Below are positions 12,441-24,602 of a stretch of 64,000 bases of DNA, piece by piece. The position numbers and the translations under genes are program-made. Where the stretch lies: the NCBI GenBank assembly GCA_964019155.1, contig OZ025242.1, positions 21,769,092 to 21,833,091 of the forward strand. Reading direction: 5' to 3'. Source of the stretch: Osedax fenrisi. Taxonomy: Eukaryota > Annelida > Polychaeta > Sabellida > Siboglinidae. The notes beneath the pieces were generated by a model, which was not told the DNA's origin, ran no database searches, and saw nothing but the letters and a program-made list of their open reading frames with translations. Positions within the stretch are counted from its first letter, which is position 1; the number at the start of each line of letters is the position of its first letter.

Positions 12441-14156
12441 AGGCATTATATTGTTCTCTTGATTCTCTATGGCGGAGATAGGTAGAAAGTCTATATCGCG
12501 TATACGGACGACATAAAATACGTTATATACGAATTTTTTATCGCCCGATACTAATATTACTCGAACCCCTACGATACTAGATTTCGTTAAATTTAAATTT
12601 TGAGTTTATAAAAAAAAATGTCCTATCTCCGCAGTTAAAAAAAAATTTATGAAATATTTTCGTTAACGTAAAAATTCTACGGGCGATCTTATAGCGCATA
12701 TACGGGCGTTATAAAATACGTTATATACGCATTTTTTTCGCAGTATATTAAATGTATACTATATAGATACTAAATTAGTAATAATATTACGATATAATTA
12801 CGATATAATTAGTAAACGAGTAATATATACTATACGTACTATATTTATATATTTATATATTTATTATATTTATAAATATGATATTCGTAGATGGAAGGGA
12901 TCAATTGTTCTCTCGATTCTCTATGGCGAAGATAGGTAGAAAGTCTATATCGCGTATACGGACGTTATGAAATACGTTATATACGCATTTTTTTCGCCAT
13001 ATACTAATAATAATTCAACTCTAATAATACTAGATTTCGTTTATACTAGATTTCGAGTTTATAATAATTATTTACTATCTCCGCCATGTACAAATAAATT
13101 ATTAAACGTATTAGGTGATGTAAAAAAGCAAAATCCACGATAATGGTATGATTTCAATAATTTTAACTATATTAAATAGATAATTAAAATATAATATCGT
13201 GGTATAAATTATGATATCTAATATTTAATATTCTTCGAGTTAGGGTCGAAATAGTGAAAAATACGTGATTTTAGAGTGGTAAATTTGACCGACTTCCGTT
13301 AACGCGTTCACCTCGATTATGATTTAAACGGATGCGGAATACTAAAGTTCCTATAATAAATTGAGAAAAACCATTAATATATGAAGATTTTGGGGTACGG
13401 ATCGGTTTTAATTTTTCGACAAAATTCATGGTCAAGACAACAATTTGAAATTTATAAAAAAAAAAAATTCTAATTTCTATTCTATAATGTTAAGAGTGAT
13501 GAGTAGATATAAATGTAATCAATCGCAATACATTTACTATGATTATTTGCCTCATAAATGACTTTACAAAAGTACATTTCCTATCTCCTCCATGTAAAAA
13601 CATGAATTTATAATATTTTTATCATGTAGAAAATTCAAAATCTATAATAATTATTCGATTTAAATAAATTTAACTTTATAATTTACTCATTTTATACTTA
13701 TTTTATTATTATTATACTATCTATGTAATAAAATAATATAAATATTATCGAATAATTCAATAACTAACTATTATTAACTAATATATATACTTATATTTAT
13801 AATTTTATAACAAAAATTATATATTACAAAATTTATCATTATATTATATTGATATTTAATAATATTATATACATATATTTTACTTATTTTACTATTACTA
13901 TAATATCTATATAATAAACTAATATTAATATTATCGAAAAGTATGATAGTGTAAATACTATAAACTAATACATTTAATTATATTATAATTTTATAAATTT
14001 ACAACACAAATCATAAATTTATAAATATTTGTTTTCATTCGATGTGATAATAAATATATTATATAAGCATTATTTACTTATTTTATTATTGTTATACTAT
14101 CTATATAATAAAATAATATAAATATATACGAATAATTAATTAGGGTAACTATAATT

Positions 14157-14199
<43 letters not shown>

Positions 14200-15110
14200 T
14201 TTTATAATTTTATAACACAAATTATATATTTATAAAATATGAAATTCTATTTACTTGATATTAATAGATATATATATAGATATGTTTTAATTATTTTAGT
14301 ATTACTATACTATCAATATAATAAAAAATGTTAATATTATCAAATAAGTTATTATATTAATCGCTATTAATTATTATATTTATATTAATTAATTATTTTT
14401 TAAATTTTACAAAAAAAATATATCTTTATAAAATAGATATACTTATAACCATAAGATTACTAACTATTATAAATATATATCATACGTACTAGATTTCAGT
14501 TATTCGATTTAACGAGTTTATAATATTTATTTCCTATCTCCGCCATGTAAAAATAAATTCTTAAAATTATTAGGTGATGTAAAAAATCAAAATCCACAAA
14601 AATGATTCGATTTCAATACTTTTAAATTTATTGCATAGACAATTAAAATATAATATCGTTGTATAAATTGTGATATCTAATATTTAATATTCTTCGAGCT
14701 ACAACCGAAATAGTGAAAAATACGTGATTTTTGAGGGGTAAATATTACCGACTTCCGGTAATGCGTTCGCCTCGATTATGATTTCAACGGATGCGGAATA
14801 CAAAAGCTCCTATAATAAATTGAGAAAAACCATTAATATATGAATAATTGGGTGTCTAGCTCGGTTTCAATTTTTCACCAAATTTCATCAAAAAAATTTG
14901 CAATTTATAAAAAAAAAAATTCTAATTTCTATTCTATAATGTTAAGAGTGATGAGTAGATATAAATGTAACCAATAGCGATACATTTACTATGATTATTT
15001 GCCTCATAAATTACTTTACAAAAGTACATTTCCTATCTCCACCATGTAAAAATTTGAATTTATAATAATTTTAACATGTACAAAATCAAAATCTATAATA
15101 ATAATTCGAT
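12440..15110 (+). repeat. Diverged segmental duplications, unknown family
   Basis: TCTCTATGGCGGAGATAGG and AAGTCTATATCGCGTATACG occur at 12465-12510 and again at 12918-12965. A larger block (13065-13620), with CTTCCG.TAA.GCGTTC and GGATGCGGAATAC, recurs at 14525-15065, a spacing of about 1.45 kb. Short CCTATCTCC.CCATGTA motifs (13075, 13580, 14535, 15030) mark the edges of the sub-units. No open frame. It may be a decayed non-autonomous element. Confidence 0.65.
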
Positions 15111-15144
15111 TTTAATAATTTTAGCTGTATCGAATAAATTATAA

Positions 15145-15370
15145 AAGGTAACTTGGGCACTTGGGTTTGGGTTTGGGTTGGGTTCGGGTTTGGTTTGGGT
15201 TTGGGTTGGGTGTGGCTTGGGTTTGGGTTTAGTTTGGGTTTGGGTTTTGGATTGGGTTTGGGTTTGGGTTGGGTTGGGTTGGGTTTGGGTTTGGGTTGGG
15301 TTTGGGTTGGGTTTGGGTTTGGGTTGGGTTTGGGTTTGGGTTTGGGTTTGGGTTTAGGTGGGTTTGGTTC
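15145..15370 (+). repeat. G-rich TTGGG/TTTGGG array, copy 1
   Basis: About 220 bases of interspersed TTGGG and TTTGGG units with all G-runs on the plus strand. It translates as low-complexity Gly/Leu/Trp/Val in every frame and is not coding. The G-triplet spacing could allow G-quadruplexes. It resembles, but is not, a canonical TTAGG or TTAGGG telomere repeat. Confidence 0.9.
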
Positions 15371-15900
15371 GATTTGTGTTGGGTTAAGTTTTAATTTTGG
15401 TAGGTTTTTTTTAGCTGCATTACTTCCCGAGTGAACCTATAAAAGAGTATTTGACGGTTGTGGTTAGGTTGGGTTAAGTTTTAATTTTTGGTGGTTTTTT
15501 TTAGCTGCATTACTTCCCGAGTGAGCCTATAAAAGTATATTGTCACGGTTGTGGTTAGTTTGGGTTAATTTTTAATTTTTAGAGGTTTTTTTTAGCTGCA
15601 TTACTTCCCGAATGAACCTATAAAAGTATATTTTCACTGTTGTGGTTAGGTTGGGTTAAGTTTTAATTTTTGGTGGTTTTTTTTAGCTGCATTATTTCCC
15701 GAGTTAACCTATAAAAGTATATTTTCACTGTTGTGGTTAGGTTGGGTTAAGTTTTAATTTTTGGTGGTTTTTTTAAGCTGCATTACTTCCCGATTGAATC
15801 TATAAATGTATATTTACACTGTTGTGGTTATGTTGGGTTAAGTTTTAATTTTTGGTGGTTTTTTTAAGCTGCATTACTTCCCGAGTGAACTTAAATAGTC
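15370..15900 (+). repeat. ~100-bp tandem satellite (GCTGCATTACTTCCCGAG)
   Basis: Five to six units, each with GGTTGGGTTAAGTTTTAATT, a T-rich run, GCTGCATTACTTCCCGAGTG and CCTATAAAAGTATATT. The unit contains a TATAAAA string, so a retained promoter is conceivable but unproven. Confidence 0.9.
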
Positions 15901-15930
15901 ACTATTATAGTGTCTATAGTATATAAATAG

Positions 15931-15935
<5 letters not shown>

Positions 15936-15963
<28 letters not shown>

Positions 15964-15965
15964 AC
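15936..15965. repeat. (TA)n microsatellite
   Basis: A TA run separating the two G-rich arrays. Confidence 0.9.
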
Positions 15966-15974
15966 TACTTAGCT

Positions 15975-16175
15975 AGGTAACTTGGGAACTTGGATGTGGG
16001 TTTGGGTTGGGTTTGGGTTGGGTTTGGGTTTGGTTTGGTTTGGGTTTGGGTTGGGTTTGGGTTTGGGTTGGGTTTGTATTTGGGTTTGGGTTGGGTTTGG
16101 GTTTGGGTTTGGGTTTGGGTTTGGGTTTAGGTGGGTTGGGTTGGGTTTGGGTTGGGTTAAGTTTTAATTTTGGTA
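15975..16175 (+). repeat. G-rich TTGGG/TTTGGG array, copy 2
   Basis: Same composition and strand as the array at 15145 and the same lead-in (GGTAACTTGGG.ACTTGG), so the block was duplicated with its flank. Confidence 0.9.
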
Positions 16176-16420
16176 GGTTTTTTAGCTGCATTACTTCCCG
16201 AGTTTGCCTATAAAAGTAGATTTTCACGATTTTGGTTAGGTTGGGTTAAGTTTTAATTTTTGGAGGTTTTTTTTAGCTGCATTACTTCCCGAGTGAGCCT
16301 ATAAAAGTATAGTGATATGTGTGTGTGTATGTGTGTGGTCATAGTTATTTTCACTGTTATGGTTAGGTTGGATTAAATTTTAATTTTTGTAGGTTTTGTT
16401 GTTGTAATAAAGTTCTTTTA
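16155..16420 (+). repeat. ~100-bp satellite, second block
   Basis: Two full units and a diverged third of the satellite seen at 15370-15900, interrupted by a (TG)n run at 16318-16338. Confidence 0.85.
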
Positions 16421-16540
16421 GTAATAATGTAACTACTTTTAGTAATAAAGTAACTACTTTTAGTAAAAAAAAAGTGACACAGTACACAAGTAACCCTTAC
16501 ACAAGGAGCGTTAGCCCTTGATCAGTAAAAAAGTCTCTTC
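16420..16540. other. Short repeats of TAACTACTTTTAGTAATAA
   Basis: Three short direct repeats (16425-16465) followed by a unique stretch. No gene seen. Confidence 0.6.
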
Positions 16541-17617
16541 AGCATATTAATTATAGTAATACTTGTATATATTACATAATAGTTATGTCAACATGTAAAC
16601 TATAATAAATAAATGCATTTCATTTAAAATAGTATTTCAATAATATAATTATATTATATTATTAATAGTATTATACTTGTGATATACACAAAATAATATA
16701 TTTACACAACATAATATACATATATATATATATTCATTATTTATATGAATATATATATATACATTTACAATATTATATTACCATATGTTATGTATTCATT
16801 ATGTTAGTAATATAAAAATTGGTATTTTATTATACATCGATCTAATAATAAATATCTATAATATATTCAATAAAATATTAATAAATAAATAAATTAATAC
16901 AGGATAAATATGAATGAAAATGAAAAGTAAAAGGATGCCTGCTATTAATATAATATTATTTATTATATTTTATATTATATATATAATTGCATACTGATAT
17001 TGGTTATCTAAAATGTAATTAATTTATATTATATTATAAATACGTATACATAATTATGTAAGTTTAATATATGTTATAAATTATTATAATAATTTAATGT
17101 TAATCTTGAAAAAATACATTTACATTTTATATTCATCGAAATTACAATAAAATATTAAATGTATGCATTTCAATTATCATAATTATGTAACCTTTCAAAA
17201 ATCTGGTATAAATATATAATTATTAGTATTGTTATCATCATCATCATATTTAGGCAATTCCGTGTTAGCTATAGAATAAATACTGTTCATCAACCTAATT
17301 ACCCATTTATTAATATGATAAGTTCCATTATAAATAAGAATATATTATAATGTTTAGAAACATTATAATATTATGAGTTAATGTTGAATTTATATGATAA
17401 CAATAAATAAAATAAATAATAACATATATAGAAACTTATTGTATTTATTTAATCATCTTGTAATAATATAATCATGTAATATTTATTTATATTAGTATCA
17501 ATAAAAGATAGAAATTAGATTAAAATCTTAGAAAAAATATATAACAATTTAAATAGCATACATTTATACAATTTCGGAAAAATAAATAAGAGGGTATCCA
17601 ACAACTATAACTAAAAA
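16541..17617 (+). repeat. Repeat unit B, copy 3 (3' part only)
   Basis: Near-identical to 11068-12146. It includes the possible terminal exon (acceptor near 17252) but none of the four peptide exons. It is therefore a truncated duplicate of the gene's 3' flank. Confidence 0.9.
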
Positions 17618-17653
17618 GTAAAATTAATAAATTAAATAAATTATTTATAAATA

Positions 17654-17655
17654 TA

Positions 17656-17692
<37 letters not shown>
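17654..17692. repeat. (TA)n microsatellite
   Basis: A TA run between B3 and the tail repeat. Confidence 0.9.
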
Positions 17693-17694
<2 letters not shown>

Positions 17695-17800
17695 GGCTTC
17701 GAAGGGACATCAGAGCCATATGGTTATAAGTGGAAACTTCATCTAAGTTCCTGGATGGGATGAAAGGACTTCACCAAATAAAAATAACAAATAACAATAT
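17690..17800 (+). repeat. LINE/SINE 3'-tail-like repeat
   Basis: TTCGGCTTCGAAGGGACATC through GATGGGATGAAAGGACTTC to an A-rich tail. Close to 61840-61935 and related to 4540-4680. Confidence 0.6.
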
Positions 17801-17859
17801 ATATATTTATATATATAATAAGTATTAGTATTGTCATAGTTTAGGAATTAGCCTCGATG

Positions 17860-18119
17860 CACGAAATAATAGAGTTTATTAAGTGGTTCAATCAATGTGA
17901 TTATATGGGGAAAAATCAGATATAAAATTATTATTAATATTAAAATTAATATTACAATAATATTAAATAAATTATTTTAAAATAAGTTTTCTATATAGGA
18001 TATCATTAATAAAAATAGCCATAAAAATCCACCTCAAATACTTTATACTGATTGCAAATGAAAGTCGATAAGGTTGTATAAACTTTCAGGATTTGCAGTT
18101 TCTATATTCAATTCCTTTA
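17860..18119 (-). mobile_element. CR1-like LINE 3' end, split by the Harbinger insertion
   Basis: Matches the 3' UTR of the LINE in arm A' (48960-49150): TGTGATTATA.GGG.AAAATCAG and CTATAT.GGATATCA. The polymerase part of the same minus-strand element resumes beyond the Harbinger at 24603-25810. Confidence 0.65.
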
Positions 18120-18315
18120 GGGGGGTTCACACCGAGTTTTCATCGGCAATTATCGAGCAAGTTTCATCGGCGAAATTGTCATAGAGAGAAAATGTTCCAT
18201 TTATTTTTCACACCTATCGGCAATTTTTTAGCACGAACAAACTCCATTTTCGACACGCCCACTAGGCAAAATGCGAGCAATTTCTTTGTTTTATTGTTTA
18301 TTTATAAAAAATAAA

Positions 18316-21300
18316 ATGTCAGATATTGTAATTTCAGAAATTATAAACCTAATAAGGGAAAAACCTATACTCTGGAATTCAACACTTAATGACTACAAGA
18401 ATAGATACAAGAGGGAGGTCGAGTTCGAAGATATAGCAAGGAAAGTTAATCTAAGTAGTTAGTATTATAACTTTTGTATACGTTTTTAAAATATAATTTG
18501 ACATTTATATAAATGTGTTATTTATATTTAAATTAATATTTATATAAATAAAGTTTATATACTGATACTTTAGTATAAATATAATATATATATATAGTTG
18601 ATACATAATTTATAGGATACTATATACATAATTAGAATAAAATAGGATTATTAATAAGTATTATAGTTATTATAATAATAATAATAATCATGATTATTAA
18701 AATACATTATTTTGTAATTAAACATTCGATTACAACACAATTTATACAATTTGTATGTATTTTTTTATGAATATATATATAATTAAATATTTATATAATT
18801 ATGTGCATACATATAAATAGATTATATAATTTATAAATATTAATTAGATCGTGAATTTTGTTTATTAATAATTTGATTATGAAAATACATTATTCGATTA
18901 CAACACAATTTATACAATTTGTATGTATGTTTTTATTAATATATATATAATTAAATATTTATATAATTATGTGCATACATATAAATAGATTATATAATTT
19001 ATAATTATTGATTAGATCGTGAATTTTGTTTATTAATAATTTGATTATGAAAATACATTATTCGATTACAACACAATTTATACAATTTGTATGTATTTTT
19101 TTAAGAATATATATATAATTAAATATTTATATAATTATGTGCATACATATAAATAGATTATATAATTTATAAATATTAATTAGATCGTGAATTTTGTTTA
19201 TTAATAATTTGATTATGAAAATACATTATTCGATTACAACACAATTTATACAATTTGTATGTATGTTTTTATTAATATATATATAATTAAATATTTATAT
19301 AATTATGTGCATACATATAAATAGATTATATAGTTTATAAATATTAATTAGATCGTGCATTTTGTTTATTAATAATTTGATTATGAAAATACATTATTCG
19401 ATTACAACACAATTTATACAATTTGTATGTATGTTTTTATTAATATATATATAATTAAATATTTATATAATTATGTGCATACATATAAATAGTTTATATA
19501 GTTTATAAATATTAATTAGATCGTGCATTTTGTTTATTAATAATTTGATTATGAAAATACATTATTCGATTACAACACAATTCATACAATTTGTATGTAT
19601 GTTTTTATTAATATATATATAATTAAATATTTATATAATTATGTGCATACATATAAATAGATTATATAGTTTATAAATATTAATTAGATCTTGCATTTTG
19701 TTTATTAATAATTTGATTATGAAAATACATTATTCGATTACAACACAATTTATACAATTTGTATGTATGTTTTTATTAATATATATATAATTAAATATTT
19801 ATATAATTATGTGCATACATATAAATAGATTATATAATTTATAAATATTAATTAGATCGTGAATTTTGTTTATTAATAATTTGATTATGAAAATACATTA
19901 TTCGATTACAACACAATTTATACAATTTGTATGTATGTTTTTATTAATATATATATAATTAAATATTTATATAATTATGTGCATACATATAAATAGATTA
20001 TATAATTTATAAATATTAATTAGATCGTGAATTTTGTTTATTAATAATTTGATTATGAAAATACATTATTCGATTACAACACAATTTATACAATTTGTAT
20101 GTATTTTTTTAAGAATATATATATAATTAAATATTTATATAATTATGTGATTGTATGAAATGATGTAACGTGACAGTACATTGTACTGGAAGGTGATAGC
20201 AAGATATATTGGAACGTGATTGTACGAAATGATGTAACTTGATAGTACATTGTACTGGAAGGTGATAGCAAGATATATTGGAACGTGATTGTACGAAATG
20301 ATGTAACTTGATAGTGCGAAATGATGTAACGTGACAGTACATTGTACTGGAAGGTGATAGCAAGATATATTGGAACGTGATTGTACGAAATGATGTAACT
20401 TGATTTATTTTTCACATAGTATAAAAGTATCCACTATAATTTATCTATAAAGTATGATTAAAGTATAGTATTAAAGAATTATATTATTGTATACTTATAT
20501 TATTATATAACCCTATTTTTACAATAAAATAGGTAGCGAAGTAAAAAAAAAATTTAAGAACGCAAGGACATACTACTCTAAATTAAAAAAAGAATATGAG
20601 AAGGCCATTTATAAAGTCACTCGAGTTAGCGGTATTGCTGGTGATCTGGAGCAGCCGCTAGTACCCACTTGGTGTCACTACAATAGTAAGTACTTATCAT
20701 TTTAATATAATAATATCGATTTTATATTAAAATATTATAAATTTTATCATTATATAACACCGAAAATACTCTGTTACAATGCTAAAACAATATACATGGT
20801 ATAAGCAAAGATTTTCCGAAGGAAAGATATAACACTTACGCGAAATCGTGTAATTCGAATTTGTATACAAAATACACCAGTGCCACCTATAGCGGGTTAC
20901 TTTTAAGAACTATGTGTTGTTTATAATGTAAATTCGTATTTAACTATACACTTTTAAAATGTTAAATAATTGGCTTTAAATTAATATTTATATGATGAAA
21001 ACTAAGTGTTCATTACTAATATATAACAAACAAATATGATATGTATGTTTTAAATGCTATAAGTATATATTTAGTAAGTAAAAGCTAATTTATATTGCAT
21101 TTAATTTAATAAAGCAATGAAAACATTATTGTATGCAAACAGATCCGAACCTAAATCTATTTCAGTGATTTCGATACTACTGCTAGCAGCGGTAGGGGAT
21201 ATTACTAAATTACGTTGCATGCATAGGGAGTGTTATATCTTTGCTTCGAAAATCTTTGGTATAAGTTTGACATATATATTAGATTTTTAATATTTATCCC

Positions 21301-22397
21301 TTCCCAAGACAACTAATAATCCAGTATTATATGAAGATATTAGATATTTATATATATTAGATATTTCCATTCTCCACTCTCATATCTCATTTCATGTTCA
21401 GGTTTACAGTTTTTGGATTGCGTTATGGAAAAGAGGGGGACTATTAGTTCTGATGCAAATATTGATTTCAATGATATAAACGGTTTATATATTTCTATAT
21501 TACATATATAATTTAGATAATGTAAATATATGTAGGCATTAAGCCTTTAAAACGTTGCATAGTTAGTAAGTACATCTGAATCTACGAGATAAATCTTCGC
21601 TTGTGTCCATTACCACTTATTTTATGACTACTGGAGTATATGATAAAATAACGTAATTTATGTAACTTGTTATGAGCTAGCTATGATCAATCGAAATATT
21701 GTTTATTTAGGAAAGTATTTAATTTTTTAATTATAAATAAGTATATTTTTAGATATAATTATAACTAATAACTCTATATTTAAATATATATCAAATTAAT
21801 ATTAATTTTTTATAAATTTGTAATATACTTCACTAGATGACAACTTTGATACCGGATTGAACACGATCGACTTATTGTCAATCATGTCTCCGATATTACC
21901 TCCTTTTGTACCTTCGCCAATATCACCATCTAATTCATTGGATTCAACTTTGACGCTGACACCACCTTCGTCGTCACTACCCACAACTTCACCACTTTCG
22001 TCGTCACTACCCACAACTTCACTACCTTCGTCGTCACAACCTTTCCAGCCGATCAATTTAATGAAGAGGTTATTTATTTTACTCATTTACTTAACATATA
22101 ATAATAATTTTAATATATATAATAATATATTTTTGAATATATTTTAGAAAATTTGATGACAAATTCTCAAAGAATGTCGGAGCCAAGAAGAACAAAGAAG
22201 AAGAGTTCATAGAAATAATCAAATCTTTAGAGAGTAAAATCGACGATGAAGCAGATGATATTGGGGTGGAAGGTGTGATGATTGCGTTTGCTAGGAGAAT
22301 CAAATCTTTTAACTTAAGTAATATAAATGCATTCAGGTTAACTAATGCTATTTCACAAACCATTGTAGATTTCGTTGATAAAATAAATGATGAATAA
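18316..22397 (+). CDS. MADF/BESS DNA-binding accessory protein of the Harbinger element
   Basis: Five exons: 18316-18454, 20533-20685, 21402-21482, 21837-22068 and 22148-22397. They total 855 nt (284 residues) with GT-AG introns and phases 1, 1, 1 and 2. Every join is in frame and I find no stop. Residues ~5-115 form a MADF (Myb/SANT-like) domain: LIREKPILWN, FEDIARKVNL, EVKKKFKNARTYYSKLKK, then PTWCHYN and FLDCVMEKRG across exons 2-3. Residues ~130-175 are a Ser/Thr/Pro linker with a ~30-bp repeat encoding SSSLPTTS. The C-terminus (~205-284) resembles a BESS-type helical region. In Harbinger systems the SANT/MADF partner binds transposon ends and brings the transposase to them in the nucleus. 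The gene looks intact although its transposase partner does not. Confidence 0.85.
18721..20150 (+). repeat. 168-bp satellite array in MADF intron 1
   Basis: About 8.5 head-to-tail units. Starts of ATTCGATTACAACACAATT are at 18724, 18892, 19060, 19228, 19396, 19564, 19732, 19900 and 20068, a period of exactly 168 bp. Units are nearly identical, so the expansion is recent. The length is close to a nucleosome repeat. Confidence 0.95.
20145..20405 (+). repeat. GATGTAACGTGACAGTAC satellite
   Basis: Three units with GAAATGATGTAACGTGACAG, TACATTGTACTGGAAGG and AAGATATATTGGAACGTGAT. The core is the reverse complement of the array at 29638-30530, so one satellite family sits at two places. Confidence 0.9.
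20797..21272. mobile_element. MITE in MADF intron 2
   Basis: About 475 bp bounded by imperfect inverted repeats of about 42 bp (left GCAAAGATTTTCCGAAGGAA, right the complement of AAAGATTTTCGAAGCAAAGA), both leading to ATATAACACT. No open frame. It lies inside the Harbinger element, so it is a nested insertion. Confidence 0.7.
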
Positions 22398-22524
22398 TTT
22401 TAAATGATTTATTTATTCGAATAAGTCAATGATAAATAATAATATGAGATAATGATACAAAAAATATAATGATAAATTATAATTAAAGATAACGAAAAAT
22501 AATACTATAAGAAATTAATATAAA

Positions 22525-24356
22525 TTAAATTTTATTTAATTGCCAAGATACGCTCCCTTCGTTAATAAAATAATCAGCAAGCTCATCCCTTATATTTCGG
22601 CTTACTTGTTGACTAGTATTTACAGTATTTCGTGATAATTGTAGCATCTTGTTTGTATCTGTAACACGCTCATCATCCTTTACTAGCATATTATGTAAAC
22701 AACAACACGTTAATACAAATAAATCTACTTTACTTGGGTTAAATTGCAAGGGTTTACGAAATATTTGAAAGCGCGATGATAAAATGCCAAATGCATTTTC
22801 AACATTTATTCTTGCACGACTCTGCCTGTAATTATATATTCTTTTCCTTTCACTTAAATTCCGAGTAGGAAAATGTTTCATTATAAAGGGCTTTAGAGGG
22901 AATGCGTCATCAGCTACAATGAAGTAGGGTATCTTCTGATTTCTTCCGGGTAACTCTTTTGGGGCAGGAATATTTAAGGGATTATTTGAATCGCTAAGAT
23001 ATTTTGATAGAGTAGTTTCATCAAAAATCCTCCATCACTCACTCTACCGTTGCAACCGATATCAACATAAATAAAGCGTCGGTGGGCATCCACAAGTGCC
23101 ATGAGAACAATACTATTCGTACCCTTATAGTTATAAAAAGTTGAACCTGAATTTGGCACGGCCTATATAACAATATGCTTTCCATCTAAAGCACCAATGC
23201 AGTTAGGCATATTCCAAATAGTTTTGAAGTCTTCGGCTATCTTCTCCCACGTTTCTTTCTTGTTCGGCATCTGCATATACTCACCATGAAGAACTTCTAT
23301 AATAGCTTTGCAGGTTTCTGCAACAATCAGGCTGATTGTTGAATGACCAACTCTAAATTGAGCTTTTAGACTCGTGAAGGAATCTCCTGTTTAAAATGTT
23401 GTAGATGATTTAACAATTATAAATATTCTCATAAAATAAATCTATATAATTATAATTAAATTTAAATATTAATTTATATTATTAAAAACCAATTAAATTA
23501 ATGTAGTAATGCAGCGTAGTAACTAATTAAGATATACTATTAAAAATAAAAGTATAAAGTATCTATCATAAAATTATTACTACTGTATTTATTTATATAT
23601 TTTGTTTATATGTTATATAATTATATGTTTATATATAATTATAACTTAAGTTTAAAAGAAATTTCTTTATATAGGTATACCTATAACCAGTAATGCAATA
23701 AACTTTTAATCTATCTATCTAATCTATCTATCTATATATAAAATATGACTATTATAAAAGTATAGTTTAAATAATATACCATTAACACACACCTATTTAT
23801 AACAATAGTAATATTTTATTATATTAATGGTAAATATATTACTTATCTAATGAATCATTATCATAAATTGACATAAGTTATAGTCAATTTTAGCTGTCAC
23901 TTATACAATATATATAAATATTATATTAATTAAACTATATTACTAACTATATTTATATATATATATTATATTATTTTGTAATTAACTTATTTATTTTATA
24001 ATACAATTATTATAATAACCTGAAGCTAAGAATCGCAGTGTTATTGCTAGACGGTACTTCACTGGTATTGCAGTCCTATAGTTAGTATTTTTTTTAGATA
24101 TATGTGGAGATACCAAATCGGCTAATTTTGTAAAGGTATCTAAATCCATTCTTAAATAAGTTTTAAAAAACGAAGGATCTTCCAATGCCAACTCTTCTAA
24201 TAAATTATACGAGCCGGCATATTTATTTTTACTATTTTGGAGCCAATTATAACTCCAAATTCTTCTTCTTCTTCTCCTCCTTTTAGATATATATTTATAA
24301 TATCTATATTTTTGAACTATCAATAATAATTGTAATATACGTTTTTTATGAACCAT
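22525..24356 (-). pseudogene. Harbinger transposase (DDE_Tnp_4-like), disrupted
   Basis: Minus-strand gene in two exons, 24356-24020 and 23386-22525. The ~635-bp intron has phase 1 and joins RFLASG to DSFTSLKAQF. Exon 1 carries an Arg-rich segment and the helical N-terminal region (LDTFTKLADLVSPHI). Exon 2 carries the catalytic core: IGALDGKH (first Asp), YVDIGCNGRVSDGG (second Asp) and INVENAFGILSSRF (Glu). Two lesions are visible: an in-frame TAG at 23163-23165, where family members usually have Gln before the PNSGSTFYNYKG motif, and a 1-nt loss near 23027 after SDGG. The final LHNML region and the stop are present. It would normally cut and insert the element in the nucleus; as written it cannot make a full protein. 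Confidence 0.88.
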
Positions 24357-24419
24357 TTTATTGTATTTTTTTAATATATTTTATTTTTAAATTTAAAATG
24401 TTATTAAAATTAAATAATA

Positions 24420-24507
24420 TTTTCAAAGATAATGGTAAATATTAAATAAAATGATCTTTGTTTTCAAAGATAATGGTAAATAGTAAATAAAATGATTTTT
24501 GTTTTCA
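24420..24507. repeat. Tandem duplication of ~41 bp near the transposon right end
   Basis: TTTTCAAAGATAATGGTAAA plus an A+T-rich stretch, twice in a row, just upstream of the transposase start codon. Confidence 0.85.
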
Positions 24508-24602
24508 AGTTGCTTTTGTGTGAATGCTCAAGCAATTATCAAGCAATTTTCATCAGCAAAATTGCCGATGAAAACGTGATGAAAACTCGGTGTGAACCCC
24601 CC

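Larger units (their letters stand above)
18120..24602. mobile_element. PIF/Harbinger DNA transposon, ~6.5 kb
   Basis: The ends are perfect 25-bp inverted repeats (GGGGGGTTCACACCGAGTTT then TCATC), followed on both sides by degenerate TTTTCATCGGCAATT motifs. The flanks are TTTA on the left and TTTTA on the right, consistent with the 3-bp target duplication of this superfamily with a one-base ambiguity. It holds two convergent genes, as Harbingers do: a MADF/BESS gene on plus and a DDE transposase on minus. It is inserted in a minus-strand LINE. Introns have swollen with satellites and a MITE. Confidence 0.9.

Noticed and set aside
15153..15434. Long frames of Gly/Leu/Trp/Val across the G-rich array
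   Set aside because: Pure consequence of the TTGGG period; several frames are open at once, as also at 15973-16227.
18721..20150. Spaced direct repeats considered as a CRISPR array
   Set aside because: The 168-bp units are identical along their whole length with no variable spacers, and the context is a eukaryotic transposon intron.
20127..20415. Minus-strand frames with repeated HHFVQSRSN-type sequence
   Set aside because: Satellite periodicity that is a multiple of three in places; no start context or non-repeat sequence.
21802..22086. Minus-strand frame with repeated SDDE.GEVVG
   Set aside because: Antisense of MADF exon 4, whose Ser/Pro linker is itself repetitive; the sense gene is supported by splice sites on both sides.
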